Positions 1-9,107 are shown, numbered from the stretch's first letter. The stretch is DNA of 64,000 nt from Brevundimonas sp. (GCF_013912005.1 NZ_JACESB010000001.1:248001-312000); one strand, 5' to 3'. Made by a program: numbers and translations. Notes: generated by a model from the letters alone, not told the origin.

Positions 1-28
1 CTGCGCCCCACAAGCCGGATGTTCCGGC

Positions 29-604
29 ATGAGCCAGAAAAGCCTGATCCTCGCCGTCGCCTTGACCCTGGGCTCGCCCGGTGCGGCGTCGGCCCAAGCT
101 GCGTCGGACGAACTCAATATCCGACACCAGCCCTGGCCGGGCCGCGAAGCCTTCGCGGGGGTGACGACATCCGCCGCCCTGTCCCGGTCGTGGTCCGCCA
201 ATCGCTTCTATGTCGTCACCCTGGGAGAGTGGCCGAACGCCACTCGCCACTGGATCGTCCGTCGCGCGTTCGGCGAGGAACTGGGCCCGGACGCCGGCCG
301 CACGACTGTGGTCTGGGCGGACTCGAGAAGCTGTCCGGCGCTCGCGCCGGTGCTGCAGCGAATGGAGCGCATGCCGGCGGCGAGGATCGATGTCCCGGGA
401 CTGGGTTGGGAAGACGACCGGTGGGGCCTCACCTTCGATGGCGTGCATCACCGGTTCTGGAGCCATGTCCGGGATGCGACGACCGGATCGCGCATGACCA
501 TGACGCTTGAAGGCAATCTCAACACGCCGGTCGAACGCTGGTGGAGCGAGGCCCTCCGTCGACTGGAGGCCTGCTGGACGACCTCGCCGCCGACCGACGG
601 CTGA
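29..604 (+). CDS. Secreted hypothetical protein, 191 aa
   Basis: I do not recognise the family. The first 25 or so residues form a clear Sec signal peptide: a short basic start (MSQKS), a hydrophobic core and an Ala-rich end that reads ASAQA, so cleavage is expected near residue 22-24. The mature part is about 165 residues, rich in Trp and Arg, with two cysteines (one near residue 103 and one near 181) that could form a disulfide in the periplasm. No metal or catalytic motif stands out. It lies alone on the plus strand and faces the chromate transporter gene convergently. Only 28 bases precede it in the window, so the promoter cannot be judged. Confidence 0.75.
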   Translation: MSQKSLILAVALTLGSPGAASAQAASDELNIRHQPWPGREAFAGVTTSAALSRSWSANRFYVVTLGEWPNATRHWIVRRAFGEELGPDAGRTTVVWADSRSCPALAPVLQRMERMPAARIDVPGLGWEDDRWGLTFDGVHHRFWSHVRDATTGSRMTMTLEGNLNTPVERWWSEALRRLEACWTTSPPTDG

Positions 605-681
605 GCTCCGTTCGCCAGAGGCCCGCATCGCCTTCGCCTCCATCCGGTCGATGTCGGCAGATGGTCCGCAGCCCGGTGCTC

Positions 682-1878
682 TCAGCCGAGCCACAACTGG
701 CCGGCCGCGGCGGCGGCGGCGAGGATCAGGGGGGCGGCGAAGCGCCCTTTCAGCGTCGATGCGGCCACGACGGCGAGGCCGCCGATGACCACAAGCGGCC
801 AGGCCGCCCCCTCATCGACCAGTCCCGCGGCGAGCTGGAACACCGTGGCGGCGATCACCCCGACGACGGCGCCGGCGACGCCGTCCAGCACGGCGTGAAC
901 GGCCGGGGTTCCGACCACCTGCTCCAGCCGGTCGTGGAGGACCATCGAGAAGGCGAAGGCGGGCAGGAAGACGCCGGCGGTGACGGCCAGCGCGCCGGGG
1001 AAGCCGCCGGCGGCGTAGCCGACGAAGGTTGCGAAGATGACCAGCGGCGCGGGCATGACTTTGGCCATCACCACCCCGTCGAGGAAGGTCGCGTCGCTCA
1101 TCCAGCCGCGCGGAACCACGTCGGCGCGGACGAAGGGAATGGCGGTGTAGGCTCCGCCGAAGGTCAGCAGGCCGGCCTTCAGGCCGGTCAGGAACAGGGC
1201 GAGGACCGAAGCCGGCGCGGCCGCGGCGACGACGGCGTCGACAGCCTGCGGCGCGGCAGGGCGCAGGAGCCAGAGGGCGGAGATCCCGACGGCCAGGGCC
1301 AGCGCTGCGAGGGCCGCGCCCCGGCGGCCGGTCGCCGCCAGCCCATGAACGAGGGCTCCGGCGGGGAGCACGATCCAGAACGGGACGCCGGCCAGCGTCG
1401 CCGGCAGGGCCAGCCCGGCGACCAGCCACAGGCTGCGGCCGACAAGAATGTGACGGCCGATGCGCTCCACGGCGCGGGCGATCAGCCCGATCACCGCCGC
1501 CTGCGCCCCCAGCAGGGCCGGCGCCAGGGCCCCCTGCCCCACGTCGAAGCGGAACCAGGCCCAGGCGGCGGCGAGCATCAGCAGGAAGCCCGGCAGCATG
1601 AAGCCGAGGCCGGCGACCAGCCCGCCCCGGCGGCCCCGCGCCCGCACGCCCATGTGCACGCACAGTTCGTGCGCCTCGGGCCCCGGAAGGGCCTGCATCA
1701 CCGCCAGCAGCCGGTTGAACCGGGCGGACGACATCCAGCGGTCCCGCTCGACCAGTTCGCGCCGGATCATGGCGATCTGCGCCACCGGCCCCCCGAAGGC
1801 GAGCGCCCCGAAGCGCAGGAAGCGCAGGAACAAGGGCCAAAGGCCGATCGGAGGCGGGCGCAGGTCGTCGTCGGCCAT
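682..1878 (-). CDS. chrA: Chromate transporter, ChrA family
   Basis: An inner-membrane transporter of the CHR family, two-domain type; members export chromate, though many environmental homologues have unproven substrates. At 398 residues it has the usual length of a two-domain ChrA. The N-terminal CHR domain shows FGGPVAQIAMIRREL near residue 25 and a following LPGPEA motif. The C-terminal half repeats the pattern as LLTFGGAYTAIPFVR and then MPAPLVIFATFVGY, which fits the internal duplication of the family. Hydrophobic segments cover most of the protein. The start chosen at MADDD has GGAGG just upstream, though the spacing is short; a longer frame upstream looks like Arg/Pro-rich noise. It is divergent from the secreted protein gene at 1980. 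Confidence 0.88.
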   Translation of the reverse strand: MADDDLRPPPIGLWPLFLRFLRFGALAFGGPVAQIAMIRRELVERDRWMSSARFNRLLAVMQALPGPEAHELCVHMGVRARGRRGGLVAGLGFMLPGFLLMLAAAWAWFRFDVGQGALAPALLGAQAAVIGLIARAVERIGRHILVGRSLWLVAGLALPATLAGVPFWIVLPAGALVHGLAATGRRGAALAALALAVGISALWLLRPAAPQAVDAVVAAAAPASVLALFLTGLKAGLLTFGGAYTAIPFVRADVVPRGWMSDATFLDGVVMAKVMPAPLVIFATFVGYAAGGFPGALAVTAGVFLPAFAFSMVLHDRLEQVVGTPAVHAVLDGVAGAVVGVIAATVFQLAAGLVDEGAAWPLVVIGGLAVVAASTLKGRFAAPLILAAAAAAGQLWLG

Positions 1879-1979
1879 CGGCCTCCTATGCCCTCCCCCG
1901 AGCCCGGCGTCACCGCCCCCGCATGCGGCCTCGCCAGCCTGGCGTAACGCCGCTATATTGTTCCCGGGAGGGGCTTCAG

Positions 1980-2651
1980 ATGAACCGCGTGCAAGCCGCC
2001 CTGTCGGGCGTCGTGATGGCCGCCGCCGCCCTGGCGGGGGTCGCCACATCCCAGGCGCCGCCGCCGTCGCCGGTCGCCGCCGTGCAGGTCGACCTGCCCC
2101 GGTCGCGGGAGGACGCGGCGGCGCTCGCGCGGGCGCGGCAGGATCCGCTGGCGGCGCGCATCCGGAGCGTCATGGCGCAGGATTCGCGCACCGCGGCGAT
2201 GCTGCAGCTGGCCGCGGAGTCGCCGGTTCCGGTGCTGGGCCCGTCCGATCCGGCCCTGCTGGCCGCAGCCCGCCTGTTCACCGGCGACCGCCACTACATG
2301 ATGAGCCTCGAACGCGGCGGGCAGGTCATCGAGATCTACGGAAGCACCAAGGCCTTCCGCTCGCCCGTGGCGCAGACGCCGGGCGCGGCCGGGCGAACGG
2401 CGGCCCCGGCGCGGCTCGCGGTCGCCCGGGCCCCGGCGCGATCCGCCGCAGCGGCCCGGCGGGCGCAGGCGGCGGGGCTGGCGAACCTTCGCACCGAGCA
2501 GACCGAGTACGGCCATGACGTCGCCTTCAGCCGCTTCGGCGCCGCCTACAGCGTCAGCTTCATCTGCGACGGCCAGGGCGCGCCCGGCTGCGGCGAGGCC
2601 GACGCGGTGGCCTTCGCCGCCAGTCTGGTGCTGATCGGGGGCGGGGCGTGA
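1980..2651 (+). CDS. Secreted hypothetical protein, 223 aa
   Basis: The family is not recognised. A signal peptide is visible (MNRVQ, then an Ala/Val-rich core ending ATSQA). The middle is Ala/Arg-rich low-complexity sequence. The C-terminal 50 residues look more structured and contain two cysteines (FICDGQGAPGCGE), possibly a disulfide. The start is set by a strong Shine-Dalgarno GGGAGGGG about 10 bases upstream; a longer frame from 1923 lacks one. A TATATT hexamer at 1954-1959 is a plausible -10 box. Its stop overlaps the GTG start of the M23 peptidase gene by 4 bases, so the two are likely translated together and may act together in the envelope. That functional link is an inference. Confidence 0.78.
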   Translation: MNRVQAALSGVVMAAAALAGVATSQAPPPSPVAAVQVDLPRSREDAAALARARQDPLAARIRSVMAQDSRTAAMLQLAAESPVPVLGPSDPALLAAARLFTGDRHYMMSLERGGQVIEIYGSTKAFRSPVAQTPGAAGRTAAPARLAVARAPARSAAAARRAQAAGLANLRTEQTEYGHDVAFSRFGAAYSVSFICDGQGAPGCGEADAVAFAASLVLIGGGA

Positions 2652-3466
2652 GACGGCCGGCGTCGCTGGCGGCCCTGCTGCTGCTGACCGCCTGTTCGCC
2701 GACCGGTTGCGACGGGACGACTCCCGGGCCGGAGAAGGGCCCGCCGCCGGCCCCCGGGGATGCGGTCGGCCCCTCCGGGCCGCCGGCCGAACCGCCGCCC
2801 GAGACGCCGCCGGAGCCCGAGCCGGTCGACTGGCCGCACGAGCCGCCCGGCGGCCTCGCCCCCGGGTCGGGCAGCGGGGCCACGGACCCGACCGTCTGGG
2901 CGGCGGGCATGCGCTTTCCGATGAAGGCGGCTCCGGCCTACGCCAACTCCCAGGTCTACGGCTACGGCGGCTTCGCGGCGCCGGGGCCCGGCGGTCAATG
3001 CGACCCGCGGAACTACAGCTATCCGTGGCGGGACAATTTCTGCGAGACGCGCTCGTGGACCAACGGCATGTGCCCGGCCGGACGCGGCCATCAGGGGCAG
3101 GACATCCGTCCGGCCAGCTGCGAGAAGAAGGTGCACGAGGTGGTCGCCGCCGAGAACGGGCGGATCACCTCGATCGGCAGCTACACCGTCACCCTGCTGG
3201 GCGACTCCGGCCGCATCTACCGCTACCTGCACATGGACATGGCCGGGGTGCACGCCCTGCACCCGGACGCGGCCTCGCGCACGGTCGCGCGCGGCCAGAC
3301 CCTGGGCAAGGTGTCGGCCGACTTCGGCGGCTCGGCCACCACCATCCACCTGCATTTCGAGATCAAGGCGCCGGTGGACACGGGGAGCGGGCCGACGGTC
3401 ATGTTCGTGCCGACCTATCCGAGCCTGGTGGACAGCTACGGCAGGCTGCTGAACGGGGCCGCCTGA
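2648..3466 (+). CDS. M23-family peptidase lipoprotein
   Basis: Probable zinc metallo-endopeptidase of the LytM/M23 family that cuts peptidoglycan cross-links or peptides in the periplasm. The first 17 residues end in a lipobox-like LLLTAC, so it is likely lipid-anchored. Residues 20-65 are a Pro/Glu-rich linker. The peptidase domain follows: the HxxxD zinc motif is intact (GHQGQDI, about residue 142), YRYLHMDM supplies the central histidine, and HLHFE completes the HxH ligand pair. Six cysteines sit around the first motif, more than usual, suggesting disulfides. It starts with GTG inside the stop of the preceding secreted protein (GTGA overlap). Its 3' end is 4 bases from the end of convergent hrpB. 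Confidence 0.85.
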   Translation: MRRPASLAALLLLTACSPTGCDGTTPGPEKGPPPAPGDAVGPSGPPAEPPPETPPEPEPVDWPHEPPGGLAPGSGSGATDPTVWAAGMRFPMKAAPAYANSQVYGYGGFAAPGPGGQCDPRNYSYPWRDNFCETRSWTNGMCPAGRGHQGQDIRPASCEKKVHEVVAAENGRITSIGSYTVTLLGDSGRIYRYLHMDMAGVHALHPDAASRTVARGQTLGKVSADFGGSATTIHLHFEIKAPVDTGSGPTVMFVPTYPSLVDSYGRLLNGAA

Positions 3467-3470
3467 CGGG

Positions 3471-5906
3471 TCAGGTTCCGCGCGGCTTGGCCCGGCTGGT
3501 CGCCTCGGCGACGGCGGGATCCTCCGGCCAGGGGTGCCTCGGATAGCGGCCGCGCATCTCGGCGCGCACGTCCTTCCACGAGCCGGCCCAGAAGCGGGGC
3601 AGGTCCTTCGTCATCTGGATCGGCCGGCGCGCGGGGGACAGCAGGGCCAGGGTCAGGGGCACGCGACCGCCGCCGACGCTCGGGTGGCTGGTGACGCCGA
3701 ACAGCTCCTGCACCCGGATGTCGACGCGCGGCCCGCCCTCGGCGGCGTAGTCGATCGCGGCCGAGCCGAGCGGCGTCTGCAGCCGGGCGGGCGCCAGCTC
3801 GTCCAGCGCCCGCTGGCGATCCCACGGCACCAGGGCGCGCAGGCCCTGCTCCAGGGCGGCGTCCGGGATGGCGTCGAGCGCCTGCGCCTCGGCCAGCAGC
3901 GGCCTGAGCCAGGCGTCGCGGGCTGCGAACAGCCCCGCATCGCTGACGTCGGGCCAGGCGTCGTCCAGCGTGCGCAGGAAGGCCAGCCGGGCGCGCAGGG
4001 CGGCGGCGCGTTCGCCCCAGCGCAGGCCGTTCAGCCCGTCGCGTTCGACCTCGGCCTCAAGCGCGGCGGTGACCGCGGCGCGGTCGGGACGGCCCATCTC
4101 CTTCTCGTCGACGACGATGGCGCCGATCCGGCGGACCCGTTTCAGCGTCATCCGCCCCGACGGTTCGCGCGACAGCCGGTCCTCGACCTCGATGCGGTGT
4201 TCGAGGTCGACGAGGTCCACCGGCGCGGCGAGGCGGATGCGGTCCCGGGCGTCCCCGCCGCCCAGCTCCGCCGCCGCCAGCCACGGCTCGCGGGCCAGCG
4301 GCTCGTGCGGGTCCATGAAGGCGCCGCGCCCGGAGGCCAGCCGCACCTCGCCCGGCTTGCCGCGCGCCCGCGCCACCCGCTCCGGAAAGGCCTCGGCCAG
4401 CAGGGCGCCGGGATCGACCTCGCCGCCCTGCCCGGCCCCGGCGCTGCGGGCCCAGCGGTCCGCCAGCTTCAGGGCGTCGCGGGCCCGGGGCGAACGATCC
4501 CGGTCCAGCGCCCGCAGCCGCTCGCGCAGGTCGACGTCGGTCCCGCCGAGGCCGGGCTCCGACAGCACGGCGGCGATCCGCGCGCCCATGAGGGCGTCGC
4601 CCTGGTCGGACGCCGCCGCGACCATGTGCGCCAGCCGGGGCGGCAGGGCGATGCCAGTCAGGCGGCGGCCGTGGCCGGTGAGCGCCCCTTCCGCGTCCAG
4701 CGCCCCGAGCCGGGCCAGCACGTTGCGCGCCTCGGCGAAGGCGCCGGCGGGGGGCGGATCGAGCAGGGCGAGAGAGTCGGGCGCACGGGCGCCCCAGCGG
4801 GCGAGATCGAGGGCGAAGGCCGTCAGGTCGGCCTCGAGAATCTCCGGCCGCTGGTGCGGGACGAGGCCGCGGGTCTGTTCCTCGTCCCACAGGCGGTAGC
4901 AGACGCCGGGCTGCGTGCGGCCGGCGCGGCCGCGGCGCTGCTCGGCCGAGGAGCGGCTGACGCGAACGGTGGCGAGCCGGGTCAGGCCGCTGGCCGGATC
5001 GAACCGGGGCACCCGCGACAGGCCGCCGTCGATCACCACCCGCACCCCCTCGATGGTCAGGCTCGTCTCCGCCACCGAGGTGGCCAGCACCACCTTTCGG
5101 CGACCGGGCGACGCCGGTTCGACGGCGCGGTCCTGCTCCGCCTTGTCCAGGGCGCCGTAGAGGGGGGCGAGGTCGACGTCGCCCGGCAGGCGGTCGGCCA
5201 GCAGCCGCGCCGTGCGGTGGATCTCCCCCTGTCCCGGGAAGAAGGCGAGGATGGAGCCGCCCTCCTCCGCCAGCGCCTGGCGGATCGCGCGGGCCATGGC
5301 CTCCTCGAAGCGCTCGGCCGGATTACGGCCAAGGTGGCGGGTCTCGACCGGGAACATCCGCCCCTCGGCCTCGATCACCGGCGCCGTCTGTCCCGAGGCG
5401 TCGGCCAGCAGGCGCGAGACGCCGGCGATGTCGAGGGTGGCCGACATGACCAGCAGGCGCAGGTCGTCACGCAGCAGCTGCTGGCTCTCCCGCGCCAGCG
5501 CCAGGCCGAGATCGGCGTCGAGGCTGCGCTCGTGGAATTCGTCGAACAGGACGGCGCCGACGCCCTCCAGCCCCGGATCGTCCAGGATCATGCGGGTGAA
5601 GACGCCCTCGGTGATCACCTCGATGCGGGTGGCCGGGCCGATGCGGCTCTGCAGCCGGGTGCGGTAGCCGACCGTCTCTCCGGCCCGCTCTCCCAGCGTG
5701 GCGGCCATGCGGTCGGCGGCGGCGCGGGCGGCCAGCCGCCGCGGCTCCAGCACCAGCACCTTGCCGTCCGCCAGCCACGGCTGGTCCAGCAGCGCCAGCG
5801 GCACGACCGTGGTCTTGCCGGCCCCGGGCGGCGCGGCGAGCACGACCGCAGGCCAGTCCGCGAGGGCGGATTTCAGCGGTTCGAGGACGGCGTGGATCGG
5901 GAGCAT
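3471..5906 (-). CDS. hrpB: ATP-dependent RNA helicase HrpB
   Basis: DEAH-type helicase of the HrpB family; its physiological RNA substrate is not well defined, and the protein is cytoplasmic. At 811 residues it has the family's normal length. Walker A (PPGAGKTT) is at residues 26-33, the DEFH box at 122-125 and the SAT motif soon after. The C-terminal half holds the HA2-like region and the HrpB-specific end. The start at MLPIHAV fits the usual short N terminus; an upstream ATG would add 21 Arg-rich residues. It is monocistronic as far as visible, divergent from the permease gene and convergent with the M23 gene. Confidence 0.93.
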   Translation of the reverse strand: MLPIHAVLEPLKSALADWPAVVLAAPPGAGKTTVVPLALLDQPWLADGKVLVLEPRRLAARAAADRMAATLGERAGETVGYRTRLQSRIGPATRIEVITEGVFTRMILDDPGLEGVGAVLFDEFHERSLDADLGLALARESQQLLRDDLRLLVMSATLDIAGVSRLLADASGQTAPVIEAEGRMFPVETRHLGRNPAERFEEAMARAIRQALAEEGGSILAFFPGQGEIHRTARLLADRLPGDVDLAPLYGALDKAEQDRAVEPASPGRRKVVLATSVAETSLTIEGVRVVIDGGLSRVPRFDPASGLTRLATVRVSRSSAEQRRGRAGRTQPGVCYRLWDEEQTRGLVPHQRPEILEADLTAFALDLARWGARAPDSLALLDPPPAGAFAEARNVLARLGALDAEGALTGHGRRLTGIALPPRLAHMVAAASDQGDALMGARIAAVLSEPGLGGTDVDLRERLRALDRDRSPRARDALKLADRWARSAGAGQGGEVDPGALLAEAFPERVARARGKPGEVRLASGRGAFMDPHEPLAREPWLAAAELGGGDARDRIRLAAPVDLVDLEHRIEVEDRLSREPSGRMTLKRVRRIGAIVVDEKEMGRPDRAAVTAALEAEVERDGLNGLRWGERAAALRARLAFLRTLDDAWPDVSDAGLFAARDAWLRPLLAEAQALDAIPDAALEQGLRALVPWDRQRALDELAPARLQTPLGSAAIDYAAEGGPRVDIRVQELFGVTSHPSVGGGRVPLTLALLSPARRPIQMTKDLPRFWAGSWKDVRAEMRGRYPRHPWPEDPAVAEATSRAKPRGT

Positions 5907-5973
5907 TGCGGCCCAGATAGCGCGAAGGTCAGCCCTCGGGCGCCGGAATTTTCTGCGCCCTGGCCGCAACGAC

Positions 5974-5989
5974 CGCTTTCACGAAAGCG
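5974..5989. promoter_or_regulatory. Inverted repeat, possible operator
   Basis: CGCTTTC-AC-GAAAGCG is a perfect 7-bp inverted repeat with a 2-bp centre. It lies in the divergent intergenic region, about 68 bp upstream of hrpB and 104 bp upstream of the permease start. Its size suits a dimeric transcription factor, but no regulator gene is adjacent and chance cannot be excluded. Confidence 0.35.
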
Positions 5990-6092
5990 TCGTCGGAGCT
6001 TCACCCTTCGGAAACCGCGTTGCCAGCGCGGACAGGCGCCGCTAGCGTCCGCGCCGAAAACAGCATCAGGCTGTAAGTCGGAGGGGACATTC

Positions 6093-7700
6093 ATGTGGCG
6101 CGTTAAGTCGCTCGACGCCATCCTGGCCACGGCCGAGAAGAAATCACTGCATCGCTCGCTGGGCCCGGTCCAGCTGACCCTGCTGGGCGTCGGCGCCATC
6201 ATCGGCACCGGCATCTTCGTGCTGACCGCCGCGGCGGCGCAGAAGGCCGGGCCGGGGATGATGTGGTCGTTCGTGATCGCCGGCGCGGTCTGCGCCGTCG
6301 CCGCGCTCTGCTACTCGGAACTGGCCTCGATGGCCCCTGTGTCGGGCTCGGCCTACACCTACACCTACGCCGTCATGGGCGAACTGCTGGCCTGGATGGT
6401 CGGCTGGGCGCTGATTCTCGAATACGCCGTGGCGGCCTCGGCCGTGTCGGTGGGCTGGTCCGGCTATGTGCTGGGCCTGATCGAGAACGCCATGGGATTC
6501 GACTGGCCAGACCTGCTGCAGGCCGGGCCGGCGTGGAGCATGAACGGCTGGATCCCGACCCCTGACTTCTCGGTCGGCATCGTCAACGTTCCGGCCATCG
6601 TGGTGGCCCTGGCCGTGACCCTGCTGCTGATGATCGGCACCACGGAATCGGCGCGCGTCAACGCCGCCCTGGTGGCGATCAAGGTCGCCGCCCTGACCGC
6701 CTTCATCGTCCTGACCCTGCCGGTCCTGAAGACCGGCAACTTCACGCCCTTCGCGCCCAACGGCCTGTTCGGCGAGTCCTCGGGCATGGGCATCATCGGC
6801 GCCGCGGCCTCGATCTTCTTCGCCTACGTCGGCTTCGACGCCGTCTCGACGGCGGCGGAAGAGACCAAGAACCCGCAACGCAACGTGCCCATCGGCCTGA
6901 TCGGCTCGCTGGCCATCTGCACCATCTTCTACCTGCTGGTCGCGGCCGGCGCGGTCGGGGCCATCGGCGCCCAGCCGGTGCTCGGCTCGGCCGGCGAAGC
7001 GGTCCAGCCGGGCTCGCCGGGCTTCATCGCCGCCTGCCAGCTGGCCGAGAACGCCAATCGCCTGGTGTGCTCGAACGAAGCCCTCGCCCACGTGCTGCGC
7101 GAGATCAACTACCCGGCCGTCGGCAACGCGCTCGGCACCGCCGCCATGCTGGCCCTGCCCTCGGTCATCCTCATGATGATCTACGGCCAGACCCGCATCT
7201 TCTTCGTGATGGCGCGCGACGGCCTGCTGCCGGAAGGCCTGGCCAAGGTCCACCCGAAGTGGAAGACGCCCTATGTGGTGACCATCTTCACCGGCATCGC
7301 CGTGGCCATCGCCGGGGCCCTGTTCCCGGTCGGCCAGCTGGCCGACATCTCGAACTCGGGCACCCTGTTCGCCTTCTTCATGGTGTCGGTCGCCGTGCTG
7401 ATGCTGCGGGTGAAGGATCCTCACCGCCGCCGTCCGTTCCGGACGCCGTTCGTCTGGATCATCGCGCCGCTGTCGGCCTTCGGCTGCGCCGCCCTGTTCT
7501 GGAACCTGCCGCACGACGCCAAGATGGTGCTGCCGATCTGGGGCGGCATCGGCCTGGTGATCTACCTGCTGTACGGCATCCGCAAGAGCCACGTCGGCCG
7601 GGGCATTGTGGACGTGCCGGAGCTGGATCCCGATGCGCCGCACGGGCCGGTGCCGCCGATGCCCGGCGCGCCGTCGCCGACGGACGACCACAGGAACTGA
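6093..7700 (+). CDS. Cationic amino acid permease, APC superfamily
   Basis: Inner-membrane amino acid transporter of the CAT-like branch of the APC superfamily (YfnA-type). At 535 residues it carries about twelve hydrophobic segments. The first holds the family signature GVGAIIGTGIFVL near residue 32. The helix with FFAYVGFDAVSTAAEETKNP is also diagnostic of this branch. The substrate cannot be read from sequence; cationic or broad amino acid uptake is the family expectation. The start ATG at 6093 has GGAGGGG 7 bases upstream. The open frame extends far upstream opposite hrpB, but that part is high-GC shadow. A strong terminator follows at 7722. Confidence 0.9.
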   Translation: MWRVKSLDAILATAEKKSLHRSLGPVQLTLLGVGAIIGTGIFVLTAAAAQKAGPGMMWSFVIAGAVCAVAALCYSELASMAPVSGSAYTYTYAVMGELLAWMVGWALILEYAVAASAVSVGWSGYVLGLIENAMGFDWPDLLQAGPAWSMNGWIPTPDFSVGIVNVPAIVVALAVTLLLMIGTTESARVNAALVAIKVAALTAFIVLTLPVLKTGNFTPFAPNGLFGESSGMGIIGAAASIFFAYVGFDAVSTAAEETKNPQRNVPIGLIGSLAICTIFYLLVAAGAVGAIGAQPVLGSAGEAVQPGSPGFIAACQLAENANRLVCSNEALAHVLREINYPAVGNALGTAAMLALPSVILMMIYGQTRIFFVMARDGLLPEGLAKVHPKWKTPYVVTIFTGIAVAIAGALFPVGQLADISNSGTLFAFFMVSVAVLMLRVKDPHRRRPFRTPFVWIIAPLSAFGCAALFWNLPHDAKMVLPIWGGIGLVIYLLYGIRKSHVGRGIVDVPELDPDAPHGPVPPMPGAPSPTDDHRN

Positions 7701-7721
7701 TCCTCGATCAGCGCTGGCAAG

Positions 7722-7752
7722 GGCCCGGGAGCGATCCCGGGCCTTTCGCTTT
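7722..7752 (+). terminator. Rho-independent terminator of the permease gene
   Basis: A 9-bp perfect stem GGCCCGGGA / TCCCGGGCC closes a GCGA tetraloop and is followed by TTTCGCTTT. It begins 21 bases after the permease stop codon. Confidence 0.85.
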
Positions 7753-7785
7753 GTTGCGCCCTGCCCTACAGGCGGAGGCGGACCT

Positions 7786-7870
7786 GCGGATGTGGCGGAA
7801 CTGGTAGACGCACTGGATTTAGGTTCCAGCGCCGCGAGGCGTGGAGGTTCGAGTCCTCTCATCCGCACCA
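7786..7870 (+). tRNA. tRNA-Leu (anticodon UAG)
   Basis: The acceptor stem GCGGATG pairs with CATCCGC, followed by discriminator A and an encoded CCA. The anticodon loop TTTAGGT gives UAG, decoding CUN leucine codons. A long variable arm (class II tRNA) and a GGTTCGAGTCC T-arm are present. It sits between the permease terminator and the LexA-boxed radical SAM gene. Confidence 0.97.
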
Positions 7871-7979
7871 TCCTGCCTCGCCCCGACGGGCTTCGCAGGA
7901 CAGGTTCGCCGGCCGGCGGCGAAGCGGGGCGATGAAGAGGCGGTCAGTCCCTCCGCCTCGCGACCGTCCGACGCTGCAG

Positions 7980-7994
7980 GTTCTTGTTTTGTTC
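7980..7994 (+). promoter_or_regulatory. LexA (SOS) box of the radical SAM gene
   Basis: GTTCTTGTTTTGTTC matches the alphaproteobacterial LexA operator GTTC-N7-GTTC exactly. It covers a -35-like TTGTTT (7984-7989); a -10-like TATCCT lies 16 bp downstream at 8006-8011. Bound LexA would block polymerase. The predicted transcription start falls at about the A of the ATG at 8018, so the mRNA may be leaderless, and no Shine-Dalgarno is visible there. Confidence 0.75.
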
Positions 7995-8017
7995 TGCGGT
8001 GCTGCTATCCTGCCCGC

Positions 8018-9091
8018 ATGGCCGAAGCAGCGAAGGGACGGGGCGCGCGCACCAATGCGACGGGGCGCTATGAGCCGGTCACGAGGGAGACTTTCGATGA
8101 CGGGTGGACGTCGGAGGACGCCGAAGCGGCGCCGCTGCGCACCACGCTGACGCCGGAGCGGGCGCGGACCATCATCACCCGCAACACCAGCCCCGACGTG
8201 GGCTTCGACCGCTCGATCAACCCCTATCGCGGCTGCGAGCACGGCTGCATCTACTGCTATGCCCGACCCGCGCATGCGTACATGGGCCTGTCCCCGGGCC
8301 TCGACTTCGAGAGCCGGCTGTTCTGGAAGCCCGAGGCGGCCGCCCTGCTGGAGCGGGAGCTGTCGAAACCGCGCTACGTCTGCCGGCACATCCACATCGG
8401 CGGCAACACCGACCCCTACCAGCCGGTCGAGCGCGAGCTGAAGTCGACCCGGGCGGTGCTCGAGGTGCTGCAGCGCTTCAACCATCCGCTCAGCATCATC
8501 ACCAAGTCGGTGCTGATCGCCCGCGACGCCGACATCCTCGGCGCCATGGGCCGCGAGGGACTGGCCTCGGCCCTGGTCTCCATCACCACCCTCGACCGCA
8601 AGCTGGCCCGGGCGATGGAGCCGCGGGCCTCGACCCCGGCGAAGCGGCTGGAGGCGATCTCGCGCCTGGCCGAGGCCGGGTGCCCTGTCGGGGTCGGCTT
8701 CGCGCCGGTGATCCCGGGGCTGAACGACCACGAGCTGGAGTCGGTGCTGGAGGCGGCGGCCAAGGCCGGCGCGACCTCGGCCATGTATGTGACCCTGCGG
8801 CTGCCGCTGGAGATCAAGGACCTGTTCCGCGAATGGCTGGCCGACGCCCGCCCCGAGCGCGCCGCCCGGGTCATGTCGCTGGTCCGCCAGACGCGCGGCG
8901 GACGCGACTACGACCCCGAATGGTCGCACCGGATGAAGGGCGAGGGCCCGGTGGCCGAGCTGATCGCCGCCCGCTTCCGCGCCGCGACCCGGCGGTACGG
9001 TCTGGACGGCCCCCGCGCGGCGCTCGACGTCAGCCGCTTCCGCGTACCGGCCGACGCGCGCCGTCAGCTCGACCTGTTCGACGCCGCCTGA
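8018..9091 (+). CDS. Radical SAM protein, PA0069/SplB-like family
   Basis: A radical S-adenosylmethionine protein of the PA0069 family, distantly related to spore photoproduct lyase (SplB). The iron-sulfur motif CxxxCxxC is intact as GCEHGCIYC near residue 75, followed by YARPAH. The body keeps the TIM-barrel pattern, including HIGGNTDPYQPVE and GVGFAPVIPGLND. The length of 357 aa is normal for the family. The natural substrate of PA0069 proteins is not established to my knowledge. The LexA box over the promoter suggests induction by DNA damage, which would fit a role in repair of photoproducts or other lesions. The start ATG is chosen because the upstream extension is tRNA and promoter sequence. 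Confidence 0.88.
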   Translation: MAEAAKGRGARTNATGRYEPVTRETFDDGWTSEDAEAAPLRTTLTPERARTIITRNTSPDVGFDRSINPYRGCEHGCIYCYARPAHAYMGLSPGLDFESRLFWKPEAAALLERELSKPRYVCRHIHIGGNTDPYQPVERELKSTRAVLEVLQRFNHPLSIITKSVLIARDADILGAMGREGLASALVSITTLDRKLARAMEPRASTPAKRLEAISRLAEAGCPVGVGFAPVIPGLNDHELESVLEAAAKAGATSAMYVTLRLPLEIKDLFREWLADARPERAARVMSLVRQTRGGRDYDPEWSHRMKGEGPVAELIAARFRAATRRYGLDGPRAALDVSRFRVPADARRQLDLFDAA

Positions 9092-9107
9092 GCGCCGGCC
9101 GCGGCCC

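Noticed and set aside
3534-6092. Upstream extension of the permease reading frame across hrpB
   Set aside because: The permease start with a strong ribosome-binding site is at 6093. The 853 upstream codons are antisense to hrpB and low-complexity.
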